A stretch of DNA of 64,000 nucleotides, from NCBI GenBank assembly GCA_001632425.1, contig KV425560.1, positions 480,418 to 544,417 on the forward strand. The letters are read 5' to 3'. A program made the translations under genes and the position numbers. The notes beneath the pieces were generated by a model that worked only from the letters and a program-made list of their open reading frames with translations, had not been told where the DNA came from and did no database searches. The stretch comes from Neolentinus lepideus HHB14362 ss-1. Its lineage: Eukaryota; Basidiomycota; Agaricomycetes; Gloeophyllales; Gloeophyllaceae. Below, in pieces: positions 15,258 to 26,539 of this stretch. Each line of letters starts with the position of its first letter. Position 1 is the stretch's first letter.

Positions 15258-15819
15258 AATAATGGACGCTGCAGACCGACGAGCTCTGAAACTGAATATT
15301 ATTCTAGAACGGGAATTCCAGGATATAATATTGATGGCTATTGGAGTGTGTCTTCAGGAGGACCGCTCCGCAACGTTATGCCGCCCGAGCTTCGAAGTGA
15401 CGCATATATATAATATGGACAAGTTAAGTCGACCATTCGCGATCGGTCTGTAAGTCCGTCAAGTGCGTATATAAGAACAGGTAATGCTTGCAGGAAAGGA
15501 TGGCGATCCAATGTTCATTATCGACGTATAAATGGTAGATGGAACGCAACTGGCGCTACAAACGATATCACTGCGCCCTGCACAGATCAGTACCGTTTGC
15601 AAGGGTGGCAGAGCAGACAACCTGTTGATTTCTAGTTCTGGTCTATTTTTATGCTACAACATATTACGACCTCGAAAGTCCACGATTACTGTGAAGATCG
15701 AATAGAGGCAGATTTAGGCAAGGGCAGTAAATCTCCAGAGATATATAGAATAAAAACGAGTGAGGTAAACGAATGCTCTACGAGTCCGAGTCCATGCAGT
15801 GAAAGTGTCCTGAAAACTT
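15258..15819. other. Intergenic region
   Basis: Between the start of the NAPE-PLD-type gene and the 3' end of the exo-glucanase gene. Contains the NAPE-PLD-type promoter. No supported frame. Confidence 0.5.
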
Positions 15820-15854
15820 TATTAGGCCTCTTTTCAGTGAAAAGAGGCCTAATA
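15820..15854. repeat. Perfect 17-bp inverted repeat with 1-nt spacer
   Basis: Left arm 15820-15836 and right arm 15838-15854 are exact reverse complements around a single G; each arm contains AGGCCTC/GAGGCCT. It lies 29 nt beyond the stop codon of the exo-glucanase gene, so the transcript could fold a strong hairpin in its 3' UTR. Confidence 0.85.
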
Positions 15855-15882
15855 TCACCAAAATAGGAACTTAGCCATTAGT

Positions 15883-18659
15883 TCATCGTAGTGGAGGCGA
15901 CGTGATGACGGGCATAGGTGCAGGCTCCGTATGCGCTTCTCTCTTCCGCGCACTACTTGAGCAAAGAGGCGAGGGAGGTACAACACCAGGCCCAACCCAT
16001 GGATCGAGGTAGCTACACGTAGCGATGGCCACCATCAGCCCAGCCGTATCCTGACTGTTGGCCCAGCCATTGCCCGCGTTGATCTTAGCAGTGCCGGTAG
16101 CGCTAGAGAACGTCTCCGCAGTAAGCGTCGGAACCGTGCCGGTAGGTGTGTACGTCGGCAACGCCGTCCCCGGTCCACCATTGCTGATAGTCGTCGGTGG
16201 CCACGGAAGTGAAGCTGACACCGAAGCAGGGATCTGCCCCGCGCCAGACCCACCCGTCGCAGAGGGGGCGAGAGGGGGCTGCCATGGCGCACTATTACCA
16301 CACATCCCCACCGCCTCCCTCGGGTCCGTTGGCATCCACCCATTCTGCAAACCCAGCTGGTACGACCACGCCGGACTCTCGACCTTACCAGTAACAGTCG
16401 AGTTGCCGATCTTCCACGTCCAGAAGAACCAGTTCTGCAGCGCGTCCATGCTGGCCAGAGCGAACTGCTTGATTGCGCTCTTCATGTCATCATCCCACGC
16501 GGGCCAGTCCGTCCAGGTGTCGCAAGTGCCCACGGCGGTCGAGCCCGGGTAGGAGCCGTCGTACCGAGCGCCCTCCCCAACGCCGTTGAGCCACTTCCCG
16601 CAGTCGGTGACGGCGTTGCTCCATTCCCCAGCGGCAGTCAGACCGAAGGCGGACATGCTAGTGTTCATGTTCGAGCCCCACGCTACACAGGGAGTGTTGT
16701 TGTATGAAGACATAGGGGCAGCGGACTGGCCGGCGAAGCAGATGTACGGGTGGTCGTCGAGAGCAATACGGTCAGCGCCGGGCATGAAACCGGCCCACTG
16801 GTTCACGGGTAGGAAACCATCGTGGTACGAGATCATTGGGCCATTTCCAGTCCCTGTACCACTTGCCAAACGAACATTGTTATAAGCTTGAAGATAGCTA
16901 GTGATCGAAGAATGAGATGACAGACCGGGCAACGTTATTCCCGCTCGCGCAAGAAGAATACTTACTATCTCTGAAGATTATCAAGACCGAATATCGACTC
17001 CTCCGGCTCGTTGGTAATACCGAACATTACCACGACATCCGTATACTCATCCTGACTAATAAACTCCGCAATAATTCTAATATAATCAAGCGAACGCTGC
17101 GCGTTCGCAATACCCATCGGGCCGTTCAAGAAGTTCACGTCGTTCATCCGCCCGGAGTGGTTCCACTCGTTCTGTGAGCCCGGGAGCGCATGCAGATCGA
17201 GGTTGATGCGGAGGCCGTATTTGCGTGCCCAGCGGATGGCCTTGAGGAAGTAGCTAGAGTAGGTGTCATCGTAGGTAGGGGCGAGGCAATGAGAGGGATG
17301 AAACGTACGTCCAAGGGACTTTGGCGTTGTAAGGCTCATCCCCACGAGTCTCGATAGCCCAATATGGGAGTGGGATGCGGACGAAGTTTAGACCTGCGCC
17401 TGCGATCTGAGCAAAGTCTTCCTCAGTCTGGATATAGGTAAAAATGTTACTTCATGAACGATTATGACATGATAGGAAAGAGCGGTGCACTGACAATGAA
17501 TGTCTCGTAGTGTTCATTGAGCTGAGACAGACCACCACTTCCGGTGTCATTAGCCATGGCCTCGCTGAGCGTCCATTCATCGACCGCTTGAGGATACTTC
17601 TCGTACAACGAGGGTATACTGAAGTGTTTTTAGCACATCGATATCAAAGATTGAAAATGGGCAAGTGACTCACATAAACTAGTCATAGTTTGTGGACGAG
17701 TTTAGTCACTGGTCCAGACACATCTAGATGACCACTTACGGGTTCCGTGACCAACCAACCCCCGATATTGACTCTAAGGCACAAGATCATGATCAACATT
17801 GCCACAGTCTGGGCGGCTAGGAACACCATAAATGCCCAACGCACTGAATGAGCACTCACCCCCGAATTTTATCCACACCCCAGTGGAACGTCTCATTCAA
17901 AGCCGGCGACCAAGATTGAGCTCGTGCGCCGTTATTGAAGGGATCATTCGGGTCCCAATACCAGTATCCCCCGAAAGAGTTTTGGTATGTGAATGTCGTA
18001 CCGTTATCAGTGGTCACTGTACTTCCACCCCCACCAGTAACTACCAAAGTTCCTGACGAACCTCCTCCACCAGCGCTACTCGTCCCTGTGGGGTTACTCA
18101 CACTGTCACCAGTCGTGGTTTTGTCGTTATTCTTCTTCACTACTCCGAAGTATACAGCGAGAACCACGATAATGATGAGAGCCGCCACTCCACCTAGCAC
18201 ACCGAACAGGATCATCTTGACACGGGACCTCCGGCGCGGAGGAGCGTATACTGCCCGTTTCTCTTCGAGGTACTGCGGTGAGCCGACGGGGTGCATGGGG
18301 ACATCACGACTCGCATCGAAAGAATCATCGCGGTAGCCAAAGTATTGGCTTCCGTCTCGAAACTCGGATTCGGGAGTACCGTGAACGTCTTGGGGATTCA
18401 AGGCGTATACAGACGAGTTGTTGTCCCCAAATGACGGATACGTCTGATGCCCCGAATCAAAGGATGGACGGCTGGATCCAGCTTCGCCTGCGAGAGCGGC
18501 TCCCATGAAATGTGGACGCGTTGGATTTGTATTCAAGCCGGCGCCATGCTGGTAAGAAAGTGATCTAGGGTCGTCGTTGTCATAGTCCGAATCAGAGTCG
18601 CGACCGGGGACGTTGGGTAGTGCCTTGTAGGCCGTGCTGGATGAATCTGAGCTCGACAT
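15883..18659 (-). CDS. Membrane-anchored exo-beta-1,3-glucanase, GH5 family
   Basis: Exons: 18659-17860, 17773-17740, 17678-17674 (5 nt), 17618-17495, 17427-17309, 17253-16966, 16897-15883; 794 aa. The N-terminal 148 residues are hydrophilic and Ser/Asp-rich. RRRSRVK then precedes a membrane segment (149-174), followed by a Gly/Ser/Thr linker and a GH5 catalytic domain: a type II membrane protein like ExgD. Catalytic evidence: VNIGGWLVTEPF, FGITNEPE (acid/base E443) and AAGEWSNAVTDCGKWLNG (nucleophile E548), plus NWFFWTWK. The C-terminal 100 residues after the barrel are Pro/Thr/Ser-rich. Family members release glucose from cell-wall beta-1,3-glucan. The 5-nt exon is required both for frame and for the conserved EPFIIPSLYEKYP segment. 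Confidence 0.94.
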
Positions 18660-19303
18660 CGCGGCTGTGGATTCCTCGACGCCCCAAGCGTTTCAGAGGG
18701 TCTATGAACCGCAAGCTGCTGGGCGGCGAAAGGAACGAACGAATGTGGGTAGACGTGAGCGTGTAACAGATGGTTCTGAGACCTGAGTTGACTAACTATA
18801 GGGACGGCACCTGGGACGGATCAGTTGCTTGTCTTGGGCGTTGCCCTCTGCCTGCCTTGTCAATCACGCTCTTCTCGAGACACGTACTGCGTTTATTCTA
18901 GTACTTTCTCACAGCGGCCTCGGAAAGTGTAAGCTTTTTATATGAAGAGGGCATTTGGCCTTGCGCCAGTCATAATTGGGACAGGCCAGTCGTGTGCTGG
19001 ACGCCATGCCAAAACAGCCCGCAGGCCAGCATGAGGATAGCGCTCGAAGCGGTTGCTCTGTGATGCAGGCAGCAGAGGCAGTACTTAGAGACTCAACATG
19101 ATGTCTTGCCACGGCACCACCTCACCAATCCCATCTATCTCACCTCCCACGTGGCATTAGTACATGGCAGATCTACCTACGTTCAACGTTCAACGTACTT
19201 ATACTACTAGTACACATCTAGTACATACATTCAATATAAGTATTAGACGCGTCCGTTAACTTCAGAACGTTCAATCCGAGCCACTTGGTCTCCCATCGCA
19301 CCC
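18660..19303. other. Divergent promoter region
   Basis: Between the GH5 glucanase gene and an orphan gene read the other way. Contains a short tandem near-repeat of ACGTTCAACGTTCAACGTAC around 19180. No gene seen. Confidence 0.5.
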
Positions 19304-19912
19304 ATGTCTCGCCACATCCCAAAGTCGAAGTCTGCCGTCTTCAGTGGCTATTTGATTACTCCAGACAAGTTCGAGGAATTTGTCTCCAGCCTGCCTGTTC
19401 CCCGGTCCTGGGAGAGCGAGGAGTTGGACGACGAGCATGAGCCCTTCCTCGAATTCATCAATGAATATTGCCGTTGGCGCAGGCGACGTGACCCAAATAA
19501 AAAGAAGTGTTTACCCATGATCAGAGGTGCAATCTTTAATATATGTAGAACGCACCATGTCATTCTGACCGCACCTTTCAGCTCGCTACGCTAAACGCGA
19601 CGAGCCCAGCGTCACTAGTGACCGGATATCGCATATGTTCTTCGCCACTCGATGCGTGCCCTACGAAAGCCCCTGTCAGATGAAGAAGTCGCATCCGGAT
19701 AGCCAACGGCTTCGAGCTGAGACGGAGAGAGACAGGGCGTTGTTCAACTTGTTTAAGCAGACTGCTGAGAGTGAAGGTGGCAAGATCGATCGGGACATGG
19801 TCACCTTCGGGATTATTAGAGACTGGCACCCTGCTCACGACCCCTATTGTGTATGTCCTATGCTTTACGCTCCATCTGCTAACTCGTACTTACCCTATCT
19901 CGCCAGTTCTAA
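19304..19912 (+). CDS. Protein of unknown function, 165 aa
   Basis: I do not recognise this protein. Exons 19304-19526, 19582-19850, 19907-19912. The first intron (55 nt, GTGCAA..TTTCAG) joins PMIR to ARYAKRDEPS in frame. The second (56 nt, GTATGT..CTAAC..GCCAG) leaves a two-codon last exon, ending HDPYCF; this last junction is less certain. The protein is charged, with RWRRRRDPNKKK near residue 60 and an RLRAETERDRALFNLFKQ helix; no signal peptide or membrane segment. It lies just upstream of a broken TPR-CHAT gene on the same strand but shares no sequence with TPR or CHAT domains. Donor, branch and acceptor quality support a real transcript. Confidence 0.55.
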
Positions 19913-20281
19913 ACCTATAAAGCTAAATTGTCCCCGCGGTCGGTAAGCGGCAACTGTGTTTCCGCCGTAATTTCTCTATCTAATGTCCAAGGTTGTCCAG
20001 CGCGACTTTTGGTGGTTTTCTGGAAGAAGACCACGGTGCCAGATACCAAGCTGTACATGTCTATCTGGAAATCTGAAATCGAAGAGCGTGAGACCTTACC
20101 TTTTCCTGTACTTCCGAACTTACGACGATAATCGGCCATTGCATCAGGACGCCTGGTCCTACAGTCATAAAGATGACCGGGCTGTCCTCTCAATAGCTGA
20201 ACAACAGAGCCGTAGTCGGACAAGAATGTTTGCGACGCCACTAAGTGGAGGTATACTGGTTACAGCACGCCACCCCTGACC

Positions 20282-20983
20282 CTAAACAACATCGGGAACA
20301 TGCTCTACGAGCGAAACAGTTCCTTAGATGACTGAGAGAAAGCCACCAGGTATCATGACTTCGCTTCGAAGGGCTAAGCTGCTGTGCGTAGCCGTCGCAA
20401 AGACGAAAGGATTCGAATCACCTCCGAAATCGTTGGCCGAAACGCGACGTATGAAAAATATCATCGATTCGGATCGCCTGATAGCCCTATATGACGGGGA
20501 AGTGTCACAGGGAGCATCGTGGGGATCATTCCTCAGTGTTCTTGGGCACACTTTTCCTGTCGCGGTGTCCAGGATAACACAAATGCCTTCAAGAGCAGAC
20601 TGCTCATGCCCAATGTGCAGAGACTACAGCTTTCGATCTCAGCTTTCCGACCCGATGAAGCTCGACCTCCCGAGCGCACAGTTTGTCCTCCTATCAGCAT
20701 GCCCGACAGATACCGGGGACATCCAGCCTCTCGACGAATATCTCCACCTCGCCGGTGGGTTTCTGCTCTCAGGGTTCAAGAGCACCATCACTACTTAATG
20801 GTCAATGAACGAATGTGATGGGCCCGTTGTCGCTAAGGTGGTTTACTCATGCCTATTTAGAGATGGAAGGGTTACACCGGATTTATCTGATGTCCCGCGA
20901 GCTTTACATCGCGCCGTATTGAAGCTGCAGGAGAGAGTGTTTCGACTGAGCGGTGGGTGCTCTTTATCCACATAGGTGTCTGA
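20282..20983 (+). pseudogene. TPR-CHAT protein remnant
   Basis: CHAT domains are caspase-like peptidase-fold domains; basidiomycetes carry many TPR-CHAT genes. Here the pieces lie in three frames. A TPR-like stretch (LNNIGNMLYERN, then TGA at 20333 followed by EKATRYHD) leads at once into a CHAT start (LLCVAVAKTKG at about 20379; IDSDRLIALYDGE at 20460-20501). A frame change follows to CSWAHFSCRGVQD (20537-20575), where the usual catalytic HG is RG (codon 20561-20563). The frame then returns to AQFVLLSACPTDTGD (Cys at 20700-20702). A TAA at 20796 replaces the residue before WSMN. After another frame change comes the typical CHAT ending STERWVLFIHIGV, stop at 20981-20983. Several TPR units and the CHAT N-terminal part appear deleted. 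Clearly non-functional as a CHAT protease. Confidence 0.82.
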
Positions 20984-21409
20984 GACGCAATCAGCGGTTA
21001 CAAGGCAATGTCAGTCTGATCCCAGAAGTGATCCTAGAAGGATTGCCGAAGCGTTCGATTGTTACTGTTTTGAAGGGATGCACACATTCAATATGCACCG
21101 CTGGCGACACAGCACGAAGGAGATTTGCCTTCTGTAGAGAGACGGGAGTTGTCAGCGATTTCGATGAAACGATTTATTAGGTATTAGGAGACGATAGTGG
21201 GGGACAAAACGTATGATAAATACATTCCTCCGACAGTATGATACAACAGAATGCAGCGAAAAATGCAAGAAGAAATACACTATAAGCTCTATTATACATA
21301 ACCCAAGACCAAGGTCCCAAAGCATGAACGGATCAACCGCCCTTGTCCGTAAGTGTCGTAACCAAGTCACAAGTTCTTGAATAATCGCAGCATCTAGCAT
21401 CGCCTCACC
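20984..21409. other. Intergenic spacer
   Basis: Between the CHAT remnant and the 3' end of a minus-strand gene. Nothing supported. Confidence 0.5.
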
Positions 21410-22591
21410 TCACCGCACTCTCAGCGCTCTCAAACCCTTCTGCACATCCTTGATATCGCGGTTCCACTCGCCCACCCAGCTTTCGCCGCTCGAAAACGCG
21501 ACACCCATGCCGACGACCTGTCCTGAAGAGACATCGAAGGTGTTGACAGTCATGGCATAGTCAACGCTCATGCTACGCCGCCTCTGAGCACGCTCTTCGC
21601 GCCGAGGAGCCTCGGATTTCGGCGGGTCATCTGAGCGGAATACAAGCTCAGGAGGGACGTTCTCTCCGAACTGCTTGGCCAGCTTGGCCATTTTCTTGCG
21701 CCGACCCTGAAGAGTGCTGGGGCTCGGCGGCTTCGAAGAGAAGCGAGCGCTCATAGGTGTGATTGGAGCGGATGAAGATTTGGTGTAGACTGGTCTAACA
21801 GGAGAAGGTGTGTCTGGTGTCGAGATCGGAGCGAATAGGAGAGAAGAACCCGAACTGTACGTAGAGAAGCGTGAGCGAGGGGTGGAGGAGGAACGTGAAT
21901 TCGGCGTGAAGTTATTAGGTGAAACAGGTGATAGAGGTGTCGCAGGACGGTGAGAAGTCGTAGAAGGTAATGGCGTAGAGATTTTGATGGAGTCGCCCAA
22001 TATGGTGGCAGTGGTAGGTGTGCAAGGAAGTGAGAAGACGTCCTCCTGACAGGCTTCCACGGGTCGGGTCTCCAAGCACAGAACGAGGTGTTCGGGATGA
22101 GGCTTGCTGCGCCCTTTGCTCTTGCTTTGGACGCTCAACGAAGTGTTCAGGCTGGAAACGCTCTCCATGGATCTCCTGGGCAGATCCACAGGCACCACTT
22201 CAAAGGATCCCAGATCGGAACTGACTACTTCGAAGACACTTCCTTGCCTCCTCATCCTCTTCTCACGTAGTCGCCCCCGCTCTTCCTCTCCTCTAAGCTG
22301 TGCAGACTGTCCGATGGGAAGCAAAGAGGTAGAAGAGGAGGATGAACGAGAGTGACTATGAGAGTAGGAAGGGTAAGGTGAGTATGAGGGCAAGTCGGCG
22401 AAGTGGGGCGTCGTCCCAAGAAGTGCTTCAATCTTCTTAGTAGAGCGCATAAGACGAGCCCGTTCAGCAGGCGCGAGCGTGTTCTTTGTTGGAGGCGGAG
22501 GTAAGACGAGGTCGTCTCGTGAGGGAGGAAGGGTGATGAGAGTAGTGGTAGAGCTTGAGTACGAGAGCGCTGGGGTAGCACTGCGAGACAT
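21410..22591 (-). CDS. Low-complexity fungal protein of unknown function, 393 aa
   Basis: Intron-free frame. I start it at the ATG opening MSRSATPALSYSS; a longer upstream frame exists but is likely 5' leader. The protein is Ser/Pro/Thr-rich with many SP/TP sites. It has a conserved-looking segment APAERARLMRSTKKIEALLG (about 40-60), an acidic/basic RGEEERGRLREKRMRRQGS stretch, a basic RRKKMAKLAKQFGENVPPEL segment (about 300), and a C-terminal patch, SGESWVGEWNRDIKDVQKGL. I recall similar ERARLMRSTKK-type proteins in other Agaricomycetes, but I know no function. It has no signal peptide or membrane segment. SP/TP density suggests phosphorylation by CDK/MAPK-type kinases (inference). Confidence 0.75.
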   Translation of the reverse strand: MSRSATPALSYSSSTTTLITLPPSRDDLVLPPPPTKNTLAPAERARLMRSTKKIEALLGTTPHFADLPSYSPYPSYSHSHSRSSSSSTSLLPIGQSAQLRGEEERGRLREKRMRRQGSVFEVVSSDLGSFEVVPVDLPRRSMESVSSLNTSLSVQSKSKGRSKPHPEHLVLCLETRPVEACQEDVFSLPCTPTTATILGDSIKISTPLPSTTSHRPATPLSPVSPNNFTPNSRSSSTPRSRFSTYSSGSSLLFAPISTPDTPSPVRPVYTKSSSAPITPMSARFSSKPPSPSTLQGRRKKMAKLAKQFGENVPPELVFRSDDPPKSEAPRREERAQRRRSMSVDYAMTVNTFDVSSGQVVGMGVAFSSGESWVGEWNRDIKDVQKGLRALRVR

Positions 22592-24110
22592 TGCCGGTAT
22601 TATATTTTCAAGTGTAGTCGTAGAATAAGGTCGGAGTGAAGCCAGTGAATGATGAGAGAGGCGGGGATTAAGCGGGAGAAGCAGACAGGCGGTGCGTGAT
22701 CTATACAGACAACAAAATGAACCAGAAGGAGAACAAGACCAAGAATAGGAGGCTTTCTCGGAGTATGTACACAGTACAGGCTCGGTCACGGACAACTCGG
22801 ATGAAGTCTGCGCTGGGGCCGCCTTATAAGAGTCGGCCAGACAAAAGGCGTGGCGCCAACGAGTGGCAATAGAGCTACAGTCGCGACAACGTTGACATGT
22901 CTCCAATTGTTATAGCGGGACAATGAGACAGAGGTGCGCTCAGAAGAACAACCAGTTACCAGTTCGAGGACAAAGGACACCGTCGCGTCGGCATTCAAGA
23001 CAATAGAGTGTGACGTGACAGTCACGATCCGTATTCATTCCAAACATATCGCCACCCGTGTGGTAGTCGTCTGTTTGAATTGGAAGACATTTTACGTGTC
23101 CATGCTACTGGGGAATGAGACCTACTTGACACTTTTGATCTCTGTGGAGTTGAGCATTAATCTTACCCACTATGTCGGGCGACCGCACAGGATCTGCTTT
23201 ATATGGTCTCGGGATCCGAGTGAGCACAGGACGCGACATCTTCATAGCCGGTATACGGTCCTTCGCGGAACAGATGCAGATGCAAGGATAATCGTCCCAT
23301 CTGGATACTTCATACAATGCAGGCCTGTGCACTCCGAGTCGCCGGCGGGCTCTGTACCATCAGACCTGGTGCGAGGGTACCGTCTTATTCTTCTGGGCGG
23401 CACGCTTGAAACATGTTTTGAACATGTTCATCTGGTCAGCAAAACGACAGATGGTATAGGGGCTCGTATGCCTATCATCGTATGCATGAAATTCCGGCTT
23501 TGGCGCAGCATTGAAGAATGTCACCGCCGACGACCATGGGCTGCTCTTTTTCTGTCCATTGCCTCTCCAGTCAGAGATCCTCCGCTTGGATCATTTAGCT
23601 TCGGGAGTCTGCCTCGAAATAGCTCGAATGCCATGCGCTGCTGGCCGATGCGGGGCCTACCTTCGCATCGACGACTTCCGCATGCGCATAGAGAAGAACA
23701 ACAACACTAGTACATACAAGACCTTTGCAGGAGCGAGCCCAGTCGTATATCAGTAGTCTGAAGTGAACGCAAATATTCCTTCCCAATGCGTTCACAGATG
23801 TGCCCCACGCGAGTCATCGATGCGCAAGGATCCTTGTCAGCATATCTCTACTCACTGCTAGTCGTTTCTCGAGTCTACTTGCACCATGACTACTTCCAGT
23901 ATCTCCTCCATCGCTGCGTTGTTACTGCTTCAGACACTAGCGGTTCAGTCGATGCAGAAACACACATTTAGTACTTAGTGGCAACCATGGTATAGTTCTC
24001 CAGCCACAGCTAAATGTCGTCTTGAACTTGGTGAGCGAAAAATGAATTTTCAGTCACGATTCGAATGCAGCCATGCCTGTCAATCTTCAGTCAGCCACGC
24101 GCCACATAGT
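22592..24110. other. Divergent intergenic region, 1.5 kb
   Basis: Upstream of two divergent genes. A long plus-strand frame (22934-23710) has no motif, no bias and no splice extension, so I do not call it. Repeated CACA/GTGACG-type short motifs are present, but no ordered repeat. Confidence 0.5.
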
Positions 24111-24116
24111 TATAAG
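24111..24116 (+). promoter_or_regulatory. TATA box
   Basis: TATAAG 52 nt before the ATG at 24163. It makes the upstream in-frame ATG at 24073 unlikely. Confidence 0.5.
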
Positions 24117-24162
24117 AGAGCGACTACGCCTTTGTCGCTCTCTGTCTGTGTCTTCAACTGAC

Positions 24163-26270
24163 ATGGCGCTCTCTACCGTCACCTCACTCGAGTCTTCAAA
24201 TTCCTTCAACCTTTTGGATGCACTCAAGAAGTCTGATAGTTCAAACCTCCTCACCGTGTCAGTATCTATCTCGCTTAGTTCTAGCCCATCTCTTTGGTCC
24301 ATCGGCGATACTCCTTCTTTTTCGTCCGTGTGCAAGGAGCCATACAGAGGCCCAGCGTTCTTGGTCATGGCCTTTGATGAGCTCAGACGTCCAACACTTT
24401 CGAATGAGAGGGGAGTCACCATCTCTATTCCGACTGCGCCGCGGTTGGGGAATGTAGTGGTTGAGAGGCGCTGCGTGAGCAGGTGGACGGTGAGTTCTTT
24501 CTAGCCCCGTATTGACGCCATATTGAGCCCATATAGGAGAAGATCTCGTCTAAGAACCTTCCGGAGCACATTCCATGGGACGATCTGCCAGAAACACCCG
24601 AACTCGACTGGACGCCAGAGGGCTCTGTCATTCCACATCGCAAGCTCAAGGAAGCTCTGGCTGAAGTACATGGCAAGACATGCCCGTCGAACGTCTTTGT
24701 CGAGCCATCTTCGCCGATCGACTCTGTTCCTGCGTCACCTTCTCTGTGGAACAAGTCCCACAAGCGTTCTCTGTCAGCCTCTAAAAGGGAAGCACAAGTC
24801 TTGGGCAACGAACTCTCTATGTCCGGTCGGCAGTCCCTGACCCTGGGCGTTCCCCCCGCGTTAATGAGTCCGCAAATCGTCGACCTGCTGTGCGAAATAA
24901 CGGAGAGCCAGGCAGAGCAGGTAGTGAACGAACCAACGACTCCCGTGCGAGATGCGACTTTACGCCCTCCGACGCTCATGGTTTCGACGTCGACAGCGGT
25001 AATCCCAATCTCGCTTTCATCTTCGCACAGCCTAGGAACTTCCGGATCGCCCCCGCCAATCCCGCCACCCTTGTCTCCTCTCGCTATCCGCCGAGGCAAG
25101 AAGCAGCTCGCTCCTTTGGACATTGCGAAGGCCGTCGATCCCACCTCTAGTATAGACGCATACCCTGGCATCCCCACTGCCTTCCTCGGCTCGCCCTCGC
25201 CTACAGCCTACACCCACTCTCCCGGAATAGATTTCTTCGCACCTACCTTGAGGACTGTCGACATGCAGCTGGACGAAATGCTTGCTGACCTCCGTGCTCG
25301 CGCCGCTGCTCTTCCTCCTGGGCGGCACACTGGCCCAACGCTCAGCGAGAAGTCGACGGACAGCCCTCCTGCCTCTGGATCGTCAGGATCGTCTTCGGAT
25401 GAGTGGGGGACGGTGGACAGCCTGTTGGAGACTTACCATCGGGACGCTGTACGTTCACCGACAGGGGGTGAGACGTCGCCTAAGTTGTATCATATTTGGA
25501 ATATGATGCCAGCGTCGCCTACCGAATCCGAGTCGTCCACGCCGGCTTCTGAAGATGACGGTATCACTGGCAAGGTCCAAGTATCTGCTCCTATTCAAGC
25601 CTTCATTCCAACGGCCAATCGTTCGTGTTTATCCGCCTCTCCGGAGCGCGACTCGATGTCAGGTCCTTTACGCCCCTCTCGTCTGTCCGGCCCTCCTAAG
25701 CGCGGGATTCTCAAGACGACGAAGGTTGTGCGGTTTATCGATCCTCCTGGTCCTCCAGAGGAGCGTGTTCAACCAGCATTACAAGACTCCAGCAACGTAC
25801 CAAGTCACGGATTGCAAGTACAAGCCATGGGAGCAATCCCGAAGAAGCCTTCTCCTCTTCGACAATCCATTCCCACCACCCCAGGCGCAAACCGGGACTC
25901 CCACTCATCGTTGTCAAGCGAAGCAAGCTCCCCGCCGTCGTTCAGGACCCGTCCAACGCCCCCTGTCCGACGCAGCCTCGAGTCTGGCCGTCCAGCCCGA
26001 CCACTTACCCCGGTGCAGACGAACCGAAGGCATACAGTCTCGACTCAGCAACGGTTTGCCACTATGCCTCATAGCCGGGCAAGTATGAAGGAGAATAACA
26101 AGCCGCCGGTGCACGCAGTGTTCAAGTCGTGCGATGTTGTTACGAACCAGCGGGATGAGAACGCTGCTAGGAGGGAAGAGATCTCGGGTGGTAAGGTGGC
26201 TGTTGAAAGTGAGAAGAAGGGCAGGAAGATCAGACCATTCAAGTCGTTACTCGGGAAGCTCAAGGGTTGA
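24163..26270 (+). CDS. Disordered fungal protein with possible PP1-docking motif, 686 aa
   Basis: Exons 24163-24489 and 24537-26270. The 47-nt intron joins CVSRWT to EKISSKNLPEHIPWDDL. I do not recognise a known family. The N-terminal 130 residues are the best-ordered part, ending PRLGNVVVERRCVSRWTEKI and WDDLPETPELDW. The rest is Ser/Pro-rich with many SP/TP sites. PKRGILKTTKVVRFIDPP (about 510) contains KVVRF, which fits the [KR]x(0,1)[VI]x[FW] docking motif of PP1 regulatory subunits; binding is inference only. The C-terminus is strongly basic (KKGRKIRPFKSLLGKLKG). No signal peptide or membrane segment. The start is supported by a TATA element 52 nt upstream. Confidence 0.78.
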
Positions 26271-26539
26271 ATGCATTAGCGCTCGGACTTGTTTAGTTCA
26301 TCTTCTCTTCATTTATTTCCTCCCTTTTGAATTACGATTGTATGCAAAGACTTCTTCAGAGTGATATCAGAAGCCTGTGGGCGTCAGAAAGAACAAAGTT
26401 GTTAATTCAAAGAACGACCTTTTTGAGGCACCCTAGGTAAGAGATCAGTATGACGAACACGTTGCAGTCGGGATCTGCGTGAAGCGATTGAGATAGGATT
26501 GCCAGGCCACGCACAGCTCTCTTGATATATTGACAGTAC

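Noticed and set aside
22934..23710. 259-codon open frame on the plus strand
   Set aside because: No family motif, no amino-acid bias of a real protein, no splice extension; lies in a divergent promoter region.
24073..24162. Upstream in-frame ATG for the 686-aa protein
   Set aside because: It lies before the TATA element at 24111-24116, so it is unlikely to be transcribed as part of the coding sequence.
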